Assembly (NCBI GenBank): GCA_964036155.1
Contig: OZ038423.1
Coordinates: 60,093,249-60,157,248 of the forward strand
Direction: 5' to 3'
Source: Diploscapter coronatus
Taxonomy: Eukaryota; Nematoda; Chromadorea; Rhabditida; Rhabditidae
DNA: 64,000 bases
Shown here: piece by piece, positions 38,179-50,800 of the stretch
How positions within the stretch are numbered: position 1 is the stretch's first letter
Layout of the letters: each line of letters starts with the position of its first letter
Notes under the pieces: model-generated
Seen by the model: only the letters and a program-made list of their open reading frames with translations
Told to the model about the DNA's origin: nothing
Database searches by the model: none
Made by a program: the position numbers and the translations under genes

Positions 38179-41100
38179 TTAATTAATCGAGTCATCCGCT
38201 AGACTCTCGTCAGTACTTTCGAAGTTTTTCATTTCGTTGTCGTCGTCACCAAGCATCTAAATTTCAATTTTACTAATCTAGTTATTTTCATATTTTATCA
38301 TAAAAAATCAGCATTTTCGAGGTCTAAAATCAAGATTAAAAGAAAAGATAAAATAGGAAATAAAATGGTTTTTAAGTTCAAGTTATCGGACAAATAATTA
38401 ACGAAAGTAGTACGGTAAGTATGAAAGAATCGAGAATGTTTAGAAGGACTATTTTCATCAGTTTCTTTCGAGCTACTTTTTATGACCTCGAATGAAATAA
38501 ACCCCGGAATTAAATAAACGCCATTACTTCTTGAAAATATATCATTTTCCGCATAGAAACGCACTCCAAGTAAGTATTGTTTTGGTCAAATGAAGTGACA
38601 GTTCGTGCGTTAAAGAGCGCCTTGCGAGAAATGCGCGTATGAACTATGCATGAAGAAGGCAGAGAAGGAAAGTCAACAGGGGATAATAAAACGAGCGGTA
38701 TGGAATTTGCTCTGCCACTCTCGCCCTTTCTCTCTATATTTTCAACACACGATCTTTCACTTCGTTTGATCAGCACAGTAATGAAAACGTAACAACGCCT
38801 CTTAATTGATTCCACGATAGTTGTATTTTTAGTTATAGTAAATACCTGATTGATGTGCTTGAGTCGGTTCTTGTATTGTTCGACTTGTTGTAATTTCAAT
38901 TCCAACTCCCGCTTCTCATCGGCCATCGATAATCTTTCCCCGATGATTGAATCGCTCAGTTTCGCGAATTTATAACCGCCTTCGCCGTCGAATTGAAGTA
39001 AATGGGTGTGGAATTTCCTAAATTAAAATATTTAGATTAAAAATGATATCTTAATCTTAGAACAAAAGGAGTGTTTTTGAATTTTAGAATAATAGTCTTA
39101 GTCTAATTGAATTAATACGTATAGGGGTCGATTTGATAGTTAATGGTCAGAAAACCCACCACAAACTAGGCCGGTGGGTCACAGTGAGCAGTGTAATACC
39201 GTGGTCTTTAATGGATTGATAAATATTGCCCTCCACATCGATTGAGACTGCAGATGTGCACTCATCAAGTAGAGCAAATTGGGGTCTAAATTTGGTAATA
39301 ACATAAGAATGGTATATTTTCTGGTAAAAGTGATCAAATTTGGTACCGATGATAGAATACCCTCGCCAGACCCATTCGTTGTTTTTCGCCACCAGATAAC
39401 ACGTCCATCCAGTCATTTTTCGCGCTCCAACCTGAAATTCCCGGAAAATATTCCCAAATTTGTTCCCAGAAAAGTTCCCACCTCCCTCCCTTTCGATGAT
39501 GTATTCAAGATGTACGATGTTCAGGATTTTAGCTAGATCTTCATCGGTTACGCCTTTTCGTCGCATTTGGATCGTGGTGTCGGGGTAGATTACCTCAAAT
39601 TTTTAACTATGTAGAAAAAAGTACCGATTTTTTAAAAAAAGATTTTTCATATCGTTAGTTCGAGCTGGATGGAATAATGTTATGTAAAAATTTAGTAAGA
39701 ATCTGAATTTTCTTGAAACATCCCAAAGAAATCACTGACCTGGTCTCTCAAAGTACCCAGCGTCATGTAAGGCCTCTGTGGGATGTAATACATGTGGCTC
39801 TTATGGGGTTTCGCCAATTTTCCTCTGTACACCGGCCAAAGACCACCCAGAATTCGGAATAACGACGATTTTCCACAGCCATTAGGTCCTGTAATCAGGA
39901 CGTGCATACCGCGTGCAATCTGAAAGGCCATTTTAACCCGTAATTTGAGTAAATGACGTACTATAATATTCATTTGTCTAACGACGACATCCCCGTTGGG
40001 GGTAACAATGGGGACATCCTCCAACTCGATGTTGTCATCCTCAGAAATTTCGATTGAGCCTGAATTTGGTGTTTCAAAGATTTCTAATACTCGGGTAAAA
40101 TTCAGACTGATTTCCCGCTGATCGTTTTATCTTTGTTTATCTCGAAATACAAAAATCCGAAAAAGCGAAACTCACCCAAAATTTTACTGGTGTCATATCG
40201 TTCTCCTCTCTGTTGGCCTTCCGAACCAGAAACCAAGGTTCTTTCGTAGACTCGTTTCTTGGTCTCTTCAAAGACATGGAACATCTCATGCACTCTCGAA
40301 GTGTATCCAGCCAGCTCAGTGATTTCCTTGTAACTCGTCATCAATCGTTCAACAGCGTCTGCAGAATTATAGAGCAGATTTTTCGCAGTTGCAAATCCTT
40401 TGGTTCTTTCCGCGACTCCTTTATCTGGTAGATCGTCCAATTTCTGGGTCTCTGGAAGATAAGTTTCAGAATCCTCTCACTTGTCTTTCTATACGTATGA
40501 AACTAGACTGGGCTAGTGTATGGAATGAAAGTACTCAAAACTTGAGATAAAAGTACTCTAGCCCGAAAATTACAAAGAAAGATTTACGTTCATCGTCCGC
40601 ATACTCGGCGGCAAGTATCGGAAGGGCAATCATGACCATTCCCGTGCCGCTCCAGACGTACTTCATCAGGAACTGCTCGATCATGATGTACGGAATTCGC
40701 TTCTTGTAGATCAACATCATTTGCGAATACAAATCGTTGTACGCTTGGTTCAGCTGTTTGTACTCGGCCTGAGTTTGGAGATATTATCTTATTTAGTCAT
40801 AATTCTGGAAAAGTTATAGCCGTATCGGAATGTGGAATTTCAGCCATCGAATTTTCAAACGTGAACTTTGAAGTCCCACCTCATACCCTCCATAAAACGC
40901 GATTTCTTCCGAGTTGGTGATGATTCTTGAATGGAGATATCTAAGGAACCCCTTTTTCCTTGCCTCCTCAGCTACCATGTGACCGAATCTAGAACTGCTG
41001 GTAAAATGAAGGTTTATAATTTTTCAGACCTTGGAGAAACAGCCCTCAGAATTCGAGCAGTGATGACGACCGCACCGATAGCCATAATTGTCGGAACGCC

Positions 41101-42692
41101 GGTGTGCTTCAGGTCTCCACGGCGGTAAGCCATTGAGAAGAGGGTTAGTCTGGAAAAGTTAAACTCTTGAAAATATCGCTCTCCATTAAATGCATTGAAG
41201 AAAAACCTATTGTGACGTATATTTCGTTTGGACAACTCGTAAATGACGAGATCTCAAATGATGGGATCTATCTTTTCTCACACTATTTCTATCTACCTTC
41301 CTTCTCCCCCTATATCTAACTATAGGTCTCGTCATTTACGAATTGCCTCTCATTTGCATAACAATATCATGCTTTAACGTAAAATTGCATAAGAAATTTT
41401 GAAACATAATTATCGAAATCTGTCTTACGATATTAAAGCAATGTCCAAAACCGGCTTCGTCAGATGTGAATACAGATGAGCCACGGATTGGGAGAACATC
41501 GTTATATCTTCCGTTAGGCATTGATCAGCATTTTGCAAGCGACTATCCAAATTAGAAACTGCGTAGTAGGTTTGATCGTTGAAATATTGTTTGTAAGCAT
41601 ATTGGGTAAGTCGAGTTTTGAAAGCTAATCCGAGGTAGGATTCGAAAAATCGAATCAAACTATTGACTAGAGTGGCAGGTACGGCGACAAATAGCCATTT
41701 TGACAATTCAAATACGAACTGGGTTACGTCCTAAAATTCAAATACAATTTTAGCGCTATACTTAAAGCCGCTATGCTTTCATAAGAAAGAAGTCCAATTT
41801 ATCCATAAAATTTCATATTTAATTATTGCAGCCATTTTTTCGAATGGGGTGATATCAGTAGCCAATGAAATTTGCAAATTGATAAAGGCTATCTTCGACA
41901 AAAAACTCGAAGTTCTGACCTTCTTCACTATCGCCTGGACGATCAGACCTTCTAGTGTAGCCACATAAATTGTCAAGAAAGTTCTAGCCATCAGAATTAA
42001 AGAATGCATAGCTAAATTAAAAGTCATTTTCCAAGAAAAGTTATAGAAAGCTAGAAATATTGGTATTAGTCTGCTATTCATTGCACTTGTGAATTATATT
42101 TACAACTATTAACTGCCTTCGATTTCAGATATGGTATATTTCAAAATATAGTTGCATCATTTCAAAAGTTACGATATTGATAAGCCATGTGATCGGGATG
42201 GCATACAAAATTTAAGATGTATCAAAAGTTTCAAGGATGAATGAAAAGTTTTAATATTAGTTTGGTTTTGGGATGTTCGTATTAATTATAATTCGTTATC
42301 TTAAATCCACTTAATTACTCACCAATTATCCCCGTTTCTCTACAAAATACCGACGGAATCATTATCTTCATCAACGTACTTAACTGCCTCAGAAATTTAT
42401 GATCGAACAAGGTCTTCTTCTTCTTCTTTTCACTGTCATTCAATTCCTCTATTCTTCCGTATTCCCTAACTTTCGCGCCTAAAACTTTAATTACCCCAAT
42501 TAAATTATTTATTTAAGTTAATTACCCCTTTTACTAGCGTAATAAGTATACAAACATGTCGCCGCTACGGCTAAACTTGCGTAAAGAAATGTCTAAAATA
42601 GATCATCAGGGAGTAATTATCGAGTTAATTACCTTCTTTTTGTTAGAAGTTATACCTTCAACGGTATCGAGTAGTTTCGACTGTATCGCCAT
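38179..42692 (-). CDS. ABCD: Peroxisomal ABC half-transporter, ABCD1/2 type (PMP family), complete
   Basis: Imports very-long-chain acyl-CoA into peroxisomes as a dimer. 16 phase-consistent exons give 734 aa (human ABCD1 is 745): 42692-42633, 42592-42535, 42478-42323, 42011-41920, 41730-41429, 41149-41030, 40988-40880, 40768-40588, 40451-40176, 40059-39962, 39919-39740, 39593-39482, 39431-39347, 39285-39160, 39017-38846, 38256-38179. Features: a helix near residues 21-40, SVFCRETGI, the conserved [12 protein letters not shown] (EAA-like) loop, Walker [11 protein letters not shown]-loop YYIPQRPYM, signature LSGGEKQR, Walker [11 protein letters not shown] and H-loop VTHRPS. SIDVEG and [10 protein letters not shown] after the H-loop favour ABCD1/2 over ABCD3. 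The C-terminus is acidic (ending SLADDSIN) after a short coiled coil. The closest C. elegans relatives would be among pmp-1 to pmp-5; I cannot say which. A MITE sits in intron 5. Confidence 0.96.
41233..41345. mobile_element. About 113-bp MITE in ABCD intron 5
   Basis: CGTAAATGACGAG at 41238-41250 is exactly inverted at 41328-41340. The match extends outward (CAACT/CAATT) and inward (ATC/ACC), giving arms of about 20 bp. The interior is pyrimidine-rich and non-coding. The host intron is 279 nt, against about 40-60 nt for most other introns of the gene. Confidence 0.75.
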
Positions 42693-44831
42693 GATTAAAC
42701 AGCCTTAATTAGTATAATTATCGAGTTTGATCTAATAAATGTTAAATCGTAACAACGACAATGATATCTTAAAACGAAACCGGATTTTTATCTTCAGATT
42801 CAGGTACAGTTTAAACTATTATTCTGTCAAGAGGTCGAGATAAATCTAACTTTATGTTAACAAAGAAATGCATTTTACAAAGGATAAAAATAATAATTTT
42901 AAAATCTAAAGATGAAAATACGTGATCAAGAAAAATCATGGCGTTAGGCATTTCAATATGCTATGGTAAATAATGATGAAAGTTGCATGTGAAGAATTGT
43001 AATATCGTTTAAAAAATAATTTCAAATATCAGGGAAAAACCATGTTTGGTTGAAACATTTTAAAAGTGGTCATGAGAATAATGTGGATTGTTTCAAAAGT
43101 GGAAATACTGTTTGAAAAAGAATTTGAAAGCTACGCGTCTAAAAGAAAATATCTTGTTGTTACATAGGCATACTCGGCTAATCAGTCAATACAATTCGTA
43201 CTAGACTACGTCTTGATAAGCCTGACGGAGTAACAAAGGAAGCGAAATAGTGCAATATCTCAAGAGACCGAAAAAGATAGAAAATGATGCTTCTAGCTTT
43301 CAAAATGCATCATGAACTATTCAATACGTCAGAACTTTGACCAGAAAAGGAACTATCTAAATTGAATAGACTACAGATTTTCTGGAATAGCCAAAATTAT
43401 GATAATGAACTTTGTCTGATGTTGACTAGACTAGTTTTTGAGCTCAAAGTATAAAATTCCCCTTAAGGAAAGTTCGCACCTACCTGTGAAGAAATTTTAT
43501 GACCTTATGTATTGGGCTATAATTTAGTCCTTATAGATGATCAATAGTGCTCACATTTTGAATTCTAAAGATCAAAAACCTGAAATATGTTTAACAAGAA
43601 CGAATAGTACATTTATTTTAAAAGCGATTCTTAGTTGTTCGGTTCTAGCCTTTACAATTTACAAAAATGTCATGACGATGTTCCTTAACTTGTTAATTTA
43701 GTTTAATCATTTGACTCTATACCATGACTGGCATATTTACCCTAGACTTAATTAATCTGTGATACGCTTTTTATTTACAGAAGTTGTGTTAAACCATGAT
43801 GATCGGACTGGCTTTATGTTGATTGACCCTTAGCGGTTCCCTCATTAAAAGGAGGAACATCCCCATAAACTGTTATGACGAAACGAAATGCCGCAGATTA
43901 AGATAATCACCAACTTTCACTATCGTTTCACTTCGACTTGATGCCATACATAATACATTTTTCGCGGAGATCAGTTATCAGCGATTCTTTTAATCGTTTG
44001 AATCAACCCAAATCTTAAGCTAATTTAAAACGCCTTAAACACATCCGTCTCAATGATACGAAATTTCCCTAATCCACACAAGATTTTCTCGAAACCCCTA
44101 TCATGTTAAGCCCTTTTAGTGTAAGCCTGGAAATTAGCCTTCTTGTCACTTTTTGTTGTTCGATTTTGCCAATTACCCAGACTTCCTAAGAGTATATCAC
44201 TTTTTGCCTCGAAGTCGGGCCAAGATACCATGTCAAGTTATCCCTTCTCTCCTCCTTGCCAGCAGAACTGGTAATTGATTTCTTTCTCTATTTCCTTCTC
44301 TATCTCTCGCCTTCTTCCTCTCCTTGTTTTTCTCTTCCCTCTCCCCAATCACTATGCTATTCTCTCCTTATCCAGGAAGACGCCGGCGCCACGCCCCACA
44401 AATGGTAAACGCCACTTGCTGCCTCAGGCATTTCGTCTGGTTCTTTTTCGTCTCTTCGCTTTTTTCCCTCTCCTTCATCTGCCATGGGTTGGCCGTGTTT
44501 TTGCTTGCCCCCTCCTCTTTCTGTTCTGGGCCGGCGCGATCCGCTTTCGGCTTCAACATCGGGTTTGATACCGACGACGGATTCTATCATCTTTATTACT
44601 GTCGAGGGTTTTAAATTTGACATTTTTTCTTTTACAGTCTTGAAACTCAATCTTCATTATTTACTCTTCAAAAATCTAATATCTGATGTTAAAATCTCTG
44701 ATTCTTTGTCATCTCTTAAATTCGAGACTTCGGCGTCGATGTCAGAGTTTGTTGGCGAGAGATTTATCAATAGTTGTTTAACATTCAGGTGTCTAGACGA
44801 GGCATTTTTGGCGTAATTTGAAAACGGCAGC
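42693..44831. other. Intergenic between divergent ABCD and mucin-like genes, with one ambiguous coding-like island
   Basis: 42693-44200 shows nothing but AT-rich sequence and a TAATTA-rich patch continuing from the first ABCD introns. 44230-44660 is GC-richer and open on both strands; see the separate entry. It should hold the promoters of both genes and the missing first exon of the mucin-like gene. Confidence 0.4.
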
Positions 44832-44875
44832 TTTGACCCACGCACAAATGCATTGGCCTTTTGGCCATTTTCCAA
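44230..44875. other. Ambiguous coding-like island (strand unresolved)
   Basis: GC content rises here and frames are open on both strands. Plus strand: ATG 44401 opens a 70-codon frame starting MVNATCCLRHFVW that reads like a small secreted protein with a hydrophobic leader and a G/F/Y-rich end. Also on plus, ATG 44230 with donor GTAATT starts MSSYPFSPPCQQN. Minus strand: 44394-44611 gives a charged stretch (GKQKHGQPMADEGEGKKRR) and 44657-44875 a 72-codon frame starting MENGQKANAFVRGSK. At most one strand is likely to be real, since each is the complement shadow of the other. The plus-strand option could supply the missing 5' exon of the mucin-like gene, but no phase-consistent join was found. 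Confidence 0.3.
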
Positions 44876-47800
44876 GTTTTCGCCACTCGCACCGGCTGAT
44901 CAGATCCACGATTTTCATCGTTCTCCTCGTCAACGACATTCTTCTTCCCGTCGCCAATGCACAATTCATCAGAGGAGTTCGGTAGGCGTCGATTTATGCT
45001 GATTTTTCAAATTTCAATCGTTTGCAACCTTTTCCTTGCGATTTTTATCCCGTCATCATTATACTCATCCGGTTCATCTTTCCATGGGTTATTTTTCTAT
45101 GGAAATGTTTATGCTAATTTCAATTTTCTAATCTCCGTTCTGAACATTTTCTGCTATGTTTACCCTCCGGAATTTATATCACTTGACTCATCGTTTCAAG
45201 CGCTATCGATCTGTACCGACATCCTTGAGTTTTCCGATGTTTGATATCTAGCTTTACTCATTTATGGCTTTGCGGATCGTTGTCAACTTTACCCGACTCG
45301 ATTGTCTAGGTTTAGGCGCTTTGGATAATTTCTTGTTTTATCATCACATGCCTAGTCTAAAGCATAGCTTTCACTTTATTCCTTTCTGTCTGCCTTTCTC
45401 GCAAAGATTTTCTTTTTCCTCTTGAAACAAAGATATGATGATTTGCGATAGCCATATCGGCTAGGATATGCGAAATCCACATGAAAAAGGGACATGTGAA
45501 ATCTCATCATCTTTAATATGTCGATCAGTTGGCAAGTTTCGGATTTAGGAAACTTCCCTAATCAATCAATTTTTCAAGTTCTCAGGCTTATCGTCATTCT
45601 ATCATATCCATAAATTATTCAAGCCCATCTTATTCCTGCAAAAGAAAGCGAGAAGATCGGAATCAGGATATGATGATAATGATAATAATAATAATAATAA
45701 TAGTATTCTATTATAAATGTTCCCAGGAAATTTCACTTTATGCTGAATATGAATAAGGTTGCGTAATGGAATTTATAATTGAAGCTTAAGGCGCATAAAT
45801 CATCTGAAACCGCATTTTCTGAATTTATTAAAGTGATCCTCATGGGCTTAGGCTTAAATCAACTTCTATGAAAAGCCGTCTCTATCTTGGCCCACTATTG
45901 ATATAAACCTAGAAAAAGGAGTTCGATCAATGAACCTGTATCTCTCTTTTTCTAATAAGTCTGAAAGTTTTCCACAGTCCTTTCCGTAATCGGGTAAAAA
46001 CCGTTGTTCTAGCGAAAAAGTGGCGATGTCCGGGAAACTCGTTTAGATGGATTTCCTAGACGCGCTAGCATGGCAGCAAAATTGGCGAGATACGAGCGGA
46101 ATTAAGAGTTAAGAGGATAATGATGATGCAATAATGTCCATACACGCATGGGGGAAAATGGAACATCAGGAAGAAGAAGAAGTGAGAGAAATTCGGGCTT
46201 GTGCTTAAGCATATAGAAGTAACCGTCTGGCATATAGCATTCCATCGATGAACATCGAGAGAGAAACCATAACGCTATTAGACATTAGACAACAACAGCA
46301 ATATGTTGCATTATACTTCAAGAGGAGTAACCAAGTAGGTTAGCTGGTTTAGTAGAATAGAATGCTGTTAGATTTTTGATAATAAGAAATAAAAATATAC
46401 GGTTTTTTTGATAATATGAAAATTGAATTTTTTTACGGTTAACTTAGACCCACTGAAATCTCGTCAATGCGTATGTACGATTAACCTTAATAGACAATAT
46501 TTTGAAACATACCCTAAAAGAATTGAAGTTATGCATACTGAACTTTGATCCCTATGAGATTTAACTATCATTTATGTCTGAATGATATAATATGCTTGAA
46601 ATGTGAACGACTATCATAAATTTTAGATCTGATTTCTGACATCATGCAACTTAAAGACCATGTTTTAATAGTGAAATTGTGCCATTAGCTCGTTTTTCAT
46701 TTCACTTTTTTGCAATTTTCTGCTTGACCATTTACCTATGACAAATTTCCGAAATCGAAAGTTCGGTATTTTTGCAACATTAAAATTTTCGCTTATAAAA
46801 ACTCACGTAATCGGTGTGTAGCTTTCACTATTCTATCTTAGGTTTGGCTGGAAGTAGCTAAAGGCATAAATGAGAGAAGGGACAATATTATGGGCTATAG
46901 ATCGTTCATTATACTATAATATACCATATATACAAGATACACTTCCATATACGGCAAATTTATGCGTTCAAGCGTACAAGCAAAGGCCAGTAGCTGGATA
47001 TTGCTTAGGAATGACATAGGAATGGGGAAAGTACAAGTGAGATGTTGTTGACGAAATATTTTGAAAGCGTAGTTTTAATTATGATCAAGATAACTTAAAC
47101 CATGTTAATTTTTGCCTTTATGATTAATCCTTGGTCAGTAGTATACCTTTAAAATGTGAGATACTCATGGTTAAGTTTAGATTAGGGTCTGAGATAACAT
47201 AATTTATATTAGCCATTTGGTTTCTTACTAGTGACTTTTGGTCAATTATAATATGTTAGCCCATGAAAATATGCTGTATTTTAATATGGTCAAATCCTCG
47301 TTTTTTTTAGTTTCATGGTTTGATTTGCGACCAGTCGATTCCAATTATAACACATATTCGCCATAAATTTGCCATGTCTAATATTTCCATACTTTTTCTT
47401 TGCGAATTTCTATCTCGTATACCCTGATCTTTTACCTAAATTAAAATTCGTGTTCTAAATGAAAATTTCTCACAAAAACATCGTTATTTTTTATACTAAT
47501 TGGACTGAAATTACATGCCAAAATTCGCATATTATCTAATTTAGATTCGCTTTTTTGCTTGGCAATGGAACAATTCTTAGATTTTAATCTAAACGCCATG
47601 AAATGCCCCGATATTTTTCCCGTTCGGCAAAAAAATCCATGGGATTTCAAGGGATAATCTGGAGATTAAATTAGGATGCATTAAATTTGAAAAAAGACGG
47701 GAAATCTATCGATATTATGATAATTGTTATCCTACCTGAACCATCACTATCTTTCGAGAATGAACTATATTCTAATCTTAGCTTCAAGGTCGCGGTTATT

Positions 47801-50800
47801 TTGATCTTTCTATTGATTTTTCTCCAAATCTTAACTAAATTATACCATTTTAATGTTCATCAAGTTTTCTTTTCCATTCTAAGACTAAACTCGAGTATTC
47901 TATCTGAACATCATGCTGAATCAATTGATAAGTGTCCAAAATAAATGAAGAATAAAACGGATTTTTCTTTTAATATCCGAAAGATATGATAAAATGACGA
48001 TAATTCGGCGCGACATATTTTCATTCTTCTTCAATTCTTCCACGATCGTCTTTTTCTTTCCATTCTAAGTGCCAATATGCCATTCTTCTATCAATCAATC
48101 ATTCCGATTCCTCGGAAATAACAGTGTGACGGGGGGCTATCAATAGCTTTATTATCTCCTCAACAAGTCTCTGATCCCATCGAAATCATATCTTCTTCAT
48201 AGTTCACGGCCTTGGTCTAATGACTAGAACACGAAAATTCGAAGGTTGGGGTTGAAATTTCGCAAACTTCAAGAAACCTCATATTTTGCCAAATTTTAAC
48301 TGATCTTCATATCCTTATTTATTAATAATCAAACTCATATGCAATCCTGTCGAAATCATCTAAGAATTGCGCACTTATTCTCAACTTTTTTCCTAGATTA
48401 AATCAAACCAACGCAATGATTCGCGTTTCTCGAGATATCTTGTGATTTCAAAGGATCGAAAAAGATAGAAAGAAAAAAGGGGATTTTCTCGCCCCATCAA
48501 CATTAGGTATGCGCGCGCGATTTCAGCTAGCATTGTATCACTTTCTTTCTCTGCCACCTCCCCCTCGTTTCTCGTACTATTTCTTTTCGTTTTTGTCTGG
48601 AGGTAAGAGAATTTGCTAGCCATCAGCAAGAAGCGATATCCTTTTGTACTTCGAAGCGAAAGAAAGCGAGAATTGTTTTCCATCTTACAGCAAAAAGAAC
48701 GCTTACCTGGGGATCACCATCAAACCATCAAACATTCCTTTAAAATAAACAATTATGTCAATTTCAGAAGATCAAACATAGAAAGGGAAGCTCCTGAAGA
48801 AACTTGGGAGGAGCGACGGGAACGATTTCAGAGGGTATAAGCATTTTGATTTTCTTCAAAACATTGAAGAATTCAGGAAAACGTCGAACCCAGTGGGTAT
48901 GAGGGCGGTCGAAATGGTAAGCCGTCAAGAATCTTTAAGCCCCAAACTTTTGCCCTTCAGAAGATCTAAAGGCCTGGCAGCAGATGCCCGGCTCCAATGA
49001 CAGAATCTTTCCGAATGGATATGACGGTAATTTTTTTGTTGAAGTATGAAAATGTCGACGTCGAAGCTCAGGATTATCCGCCGTTCCTCACGAGAAACAG
49101 CCGCCTCCTCAGCCTGAGACGACGACGACGACTACCACCACTACAACCACCACGACAACAACGACAACGCCGACCACTACGACGACAACTCAGCCTCCTG
49201 CGCCTCAGCCGGATGGATACGGTGAGATATTCATCAAATGTCCTTCTTCATCATTTTTAATCTCTAGACGGCGCTGGATCAGAGGGACAGACATCTGTAG
49301 CTGGTAACGTTTTCTGGATAAAAATTGCACTATTGTTTTGATCTGATGAGCCCAAGTTTTTATCTAGAGAAAATGTGCTTTGAAGAAAATGACTTGGGTT
49401 GAGATGATCAAACCAATAAGTCACGCATTCCACACTTCTAGCTGCACCCCCCGCACTCCCAGAACCAGAGCCAGAGCCAGAGCCAGAATCACAATCAACC
49501 GCCACGTATGGAGCTGTGACTCCGCTGCTGAAACGAATAGGTTATTCTACGGTTGACGCAATAGCACCAATGGCGCGTCTCTCGCACCTGCTCACCAAAT
49601 GCACCCCCTGCACTTCCACTGAAGCGCCAATTGTTTCTTCGCCAACCTCTTCCGCACCACTTTCGTCAGAAGCTATTCCGACCACATCTTCTAAATTCGC
49701 TACTAATCATATTGGCACAGGAGAGAGTCCTGAAGAATACGGAGAAAGCCACCAGTTCACGCCGAAGCCGCTGCAACGCTACCGCGGCAGAATTGCACCA
49801 CGACTTTTCACCAATGCACCAGCACTTATTAGCACAACACATTTGCCCAACATTGAAACAAATCTGATTGACGTTGCTTTGCCTTCAGAAACGACCAAGA
49901 CGCCGGAGAAGTCGTCGGAATCCTCGTCTGAGTCCTCGTCAAGCGAGAGCCATGAGACCAAGCCCTCCTACGCTGTTCAGGAGTTCACCAAGGAGGCAGT
50001 TGAGCCCGAGTCCAAAGCGGAACCAACCAAGAAGAGCGACGAGAACTTCATTGAGGAGCTTCCGAAAATCGGTAATACAGTCACAGACCCCGAGCCGGCA
50101 GCATCCATTGCACCTCAGCTCACTACCACAACGCCCGCCTACGTCACGCCACAAGCAACCACAGCCACGAGTGAGTCCATTCAAACATCTGTCGCTTCTA
50201 GCGAGCAATCTGTCGAAATAATCCCTCCTTCCACTGAACCCACTATCACTCAAGAACTCACCACCACAGCATCTTCCTTCATAGCACCTAGTGTGAATAT
50301 TGATGCACAAATCGACCCAAATCGGTATCCGGTGCCCCCATCCATCGCCAGGCCAGTTGGAGACCGAGAATTCGCTCACGTCGAATTCAGCACCGCTGCA
50401 CCATTCCAGCAAACGCGAGTCGAAATTGTAGCTCGGGAGCTCGAGGAGTCGTTCGAAGAGGAGACCGACACCAATCAGGTAGTGCCACTCGCACCGTCGC
50501 TTTTCCCTATCGATACAAACACTTCGCCGACGCCAACCGCCGCTACAGCTACAGCCGCAACTAGCACTTTGCCAACTTTGCCGCCAGAAGTCACCCTGCC
50601 ACATCAGACAACGCCTCGGCTTGAGACGTCCGCTTCCATTTCCACGCAACTCACTCTAGTCACCGTAACTTTGCCGACTTTACTACCAACCGCAGTTACC
50701 ACCGCACAAGGGTACAGCGAAAAACCGCAGCAGGTAATTACAGCGCGTCCAGCACCTATTGAGCCCCCCGTCTTCCCACCTGGGTCCGCTCCACCAGGTC

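Larger units (their letters stand above)
44982..48767. other. 3.8-kb intron of the mucin-like gene
   Basis: Donor CG|GTAGGC at 44982 and acceptor TTTCAG at 48767 agree in phase. It holds an (AAT)n microsatellite (45671-45703), a tRNA-like element (48201-48263) and a GTACTATTTC motif (48574). ORFs inside it (44957-45244, 47687-47944, 48393-48683) show no family features. It may house regulatory elements; nothing else is evident. Confidence 0.5.

Noticed and set aside
39279..39536. Plus-strand ORF of 85 codons
   Set aside because: Shadow of ABCD exons coding for the signature motif region on the minus strand.
49939..50649. 236-codon ORF on the minus strand opposite the mucin-like gene
   Set aside because: It is the complement shadow of the biased T/P/S-rich coding exon (C-, G-, R-, W-rich translation); the plus strand has consistent splice phases on both sides.
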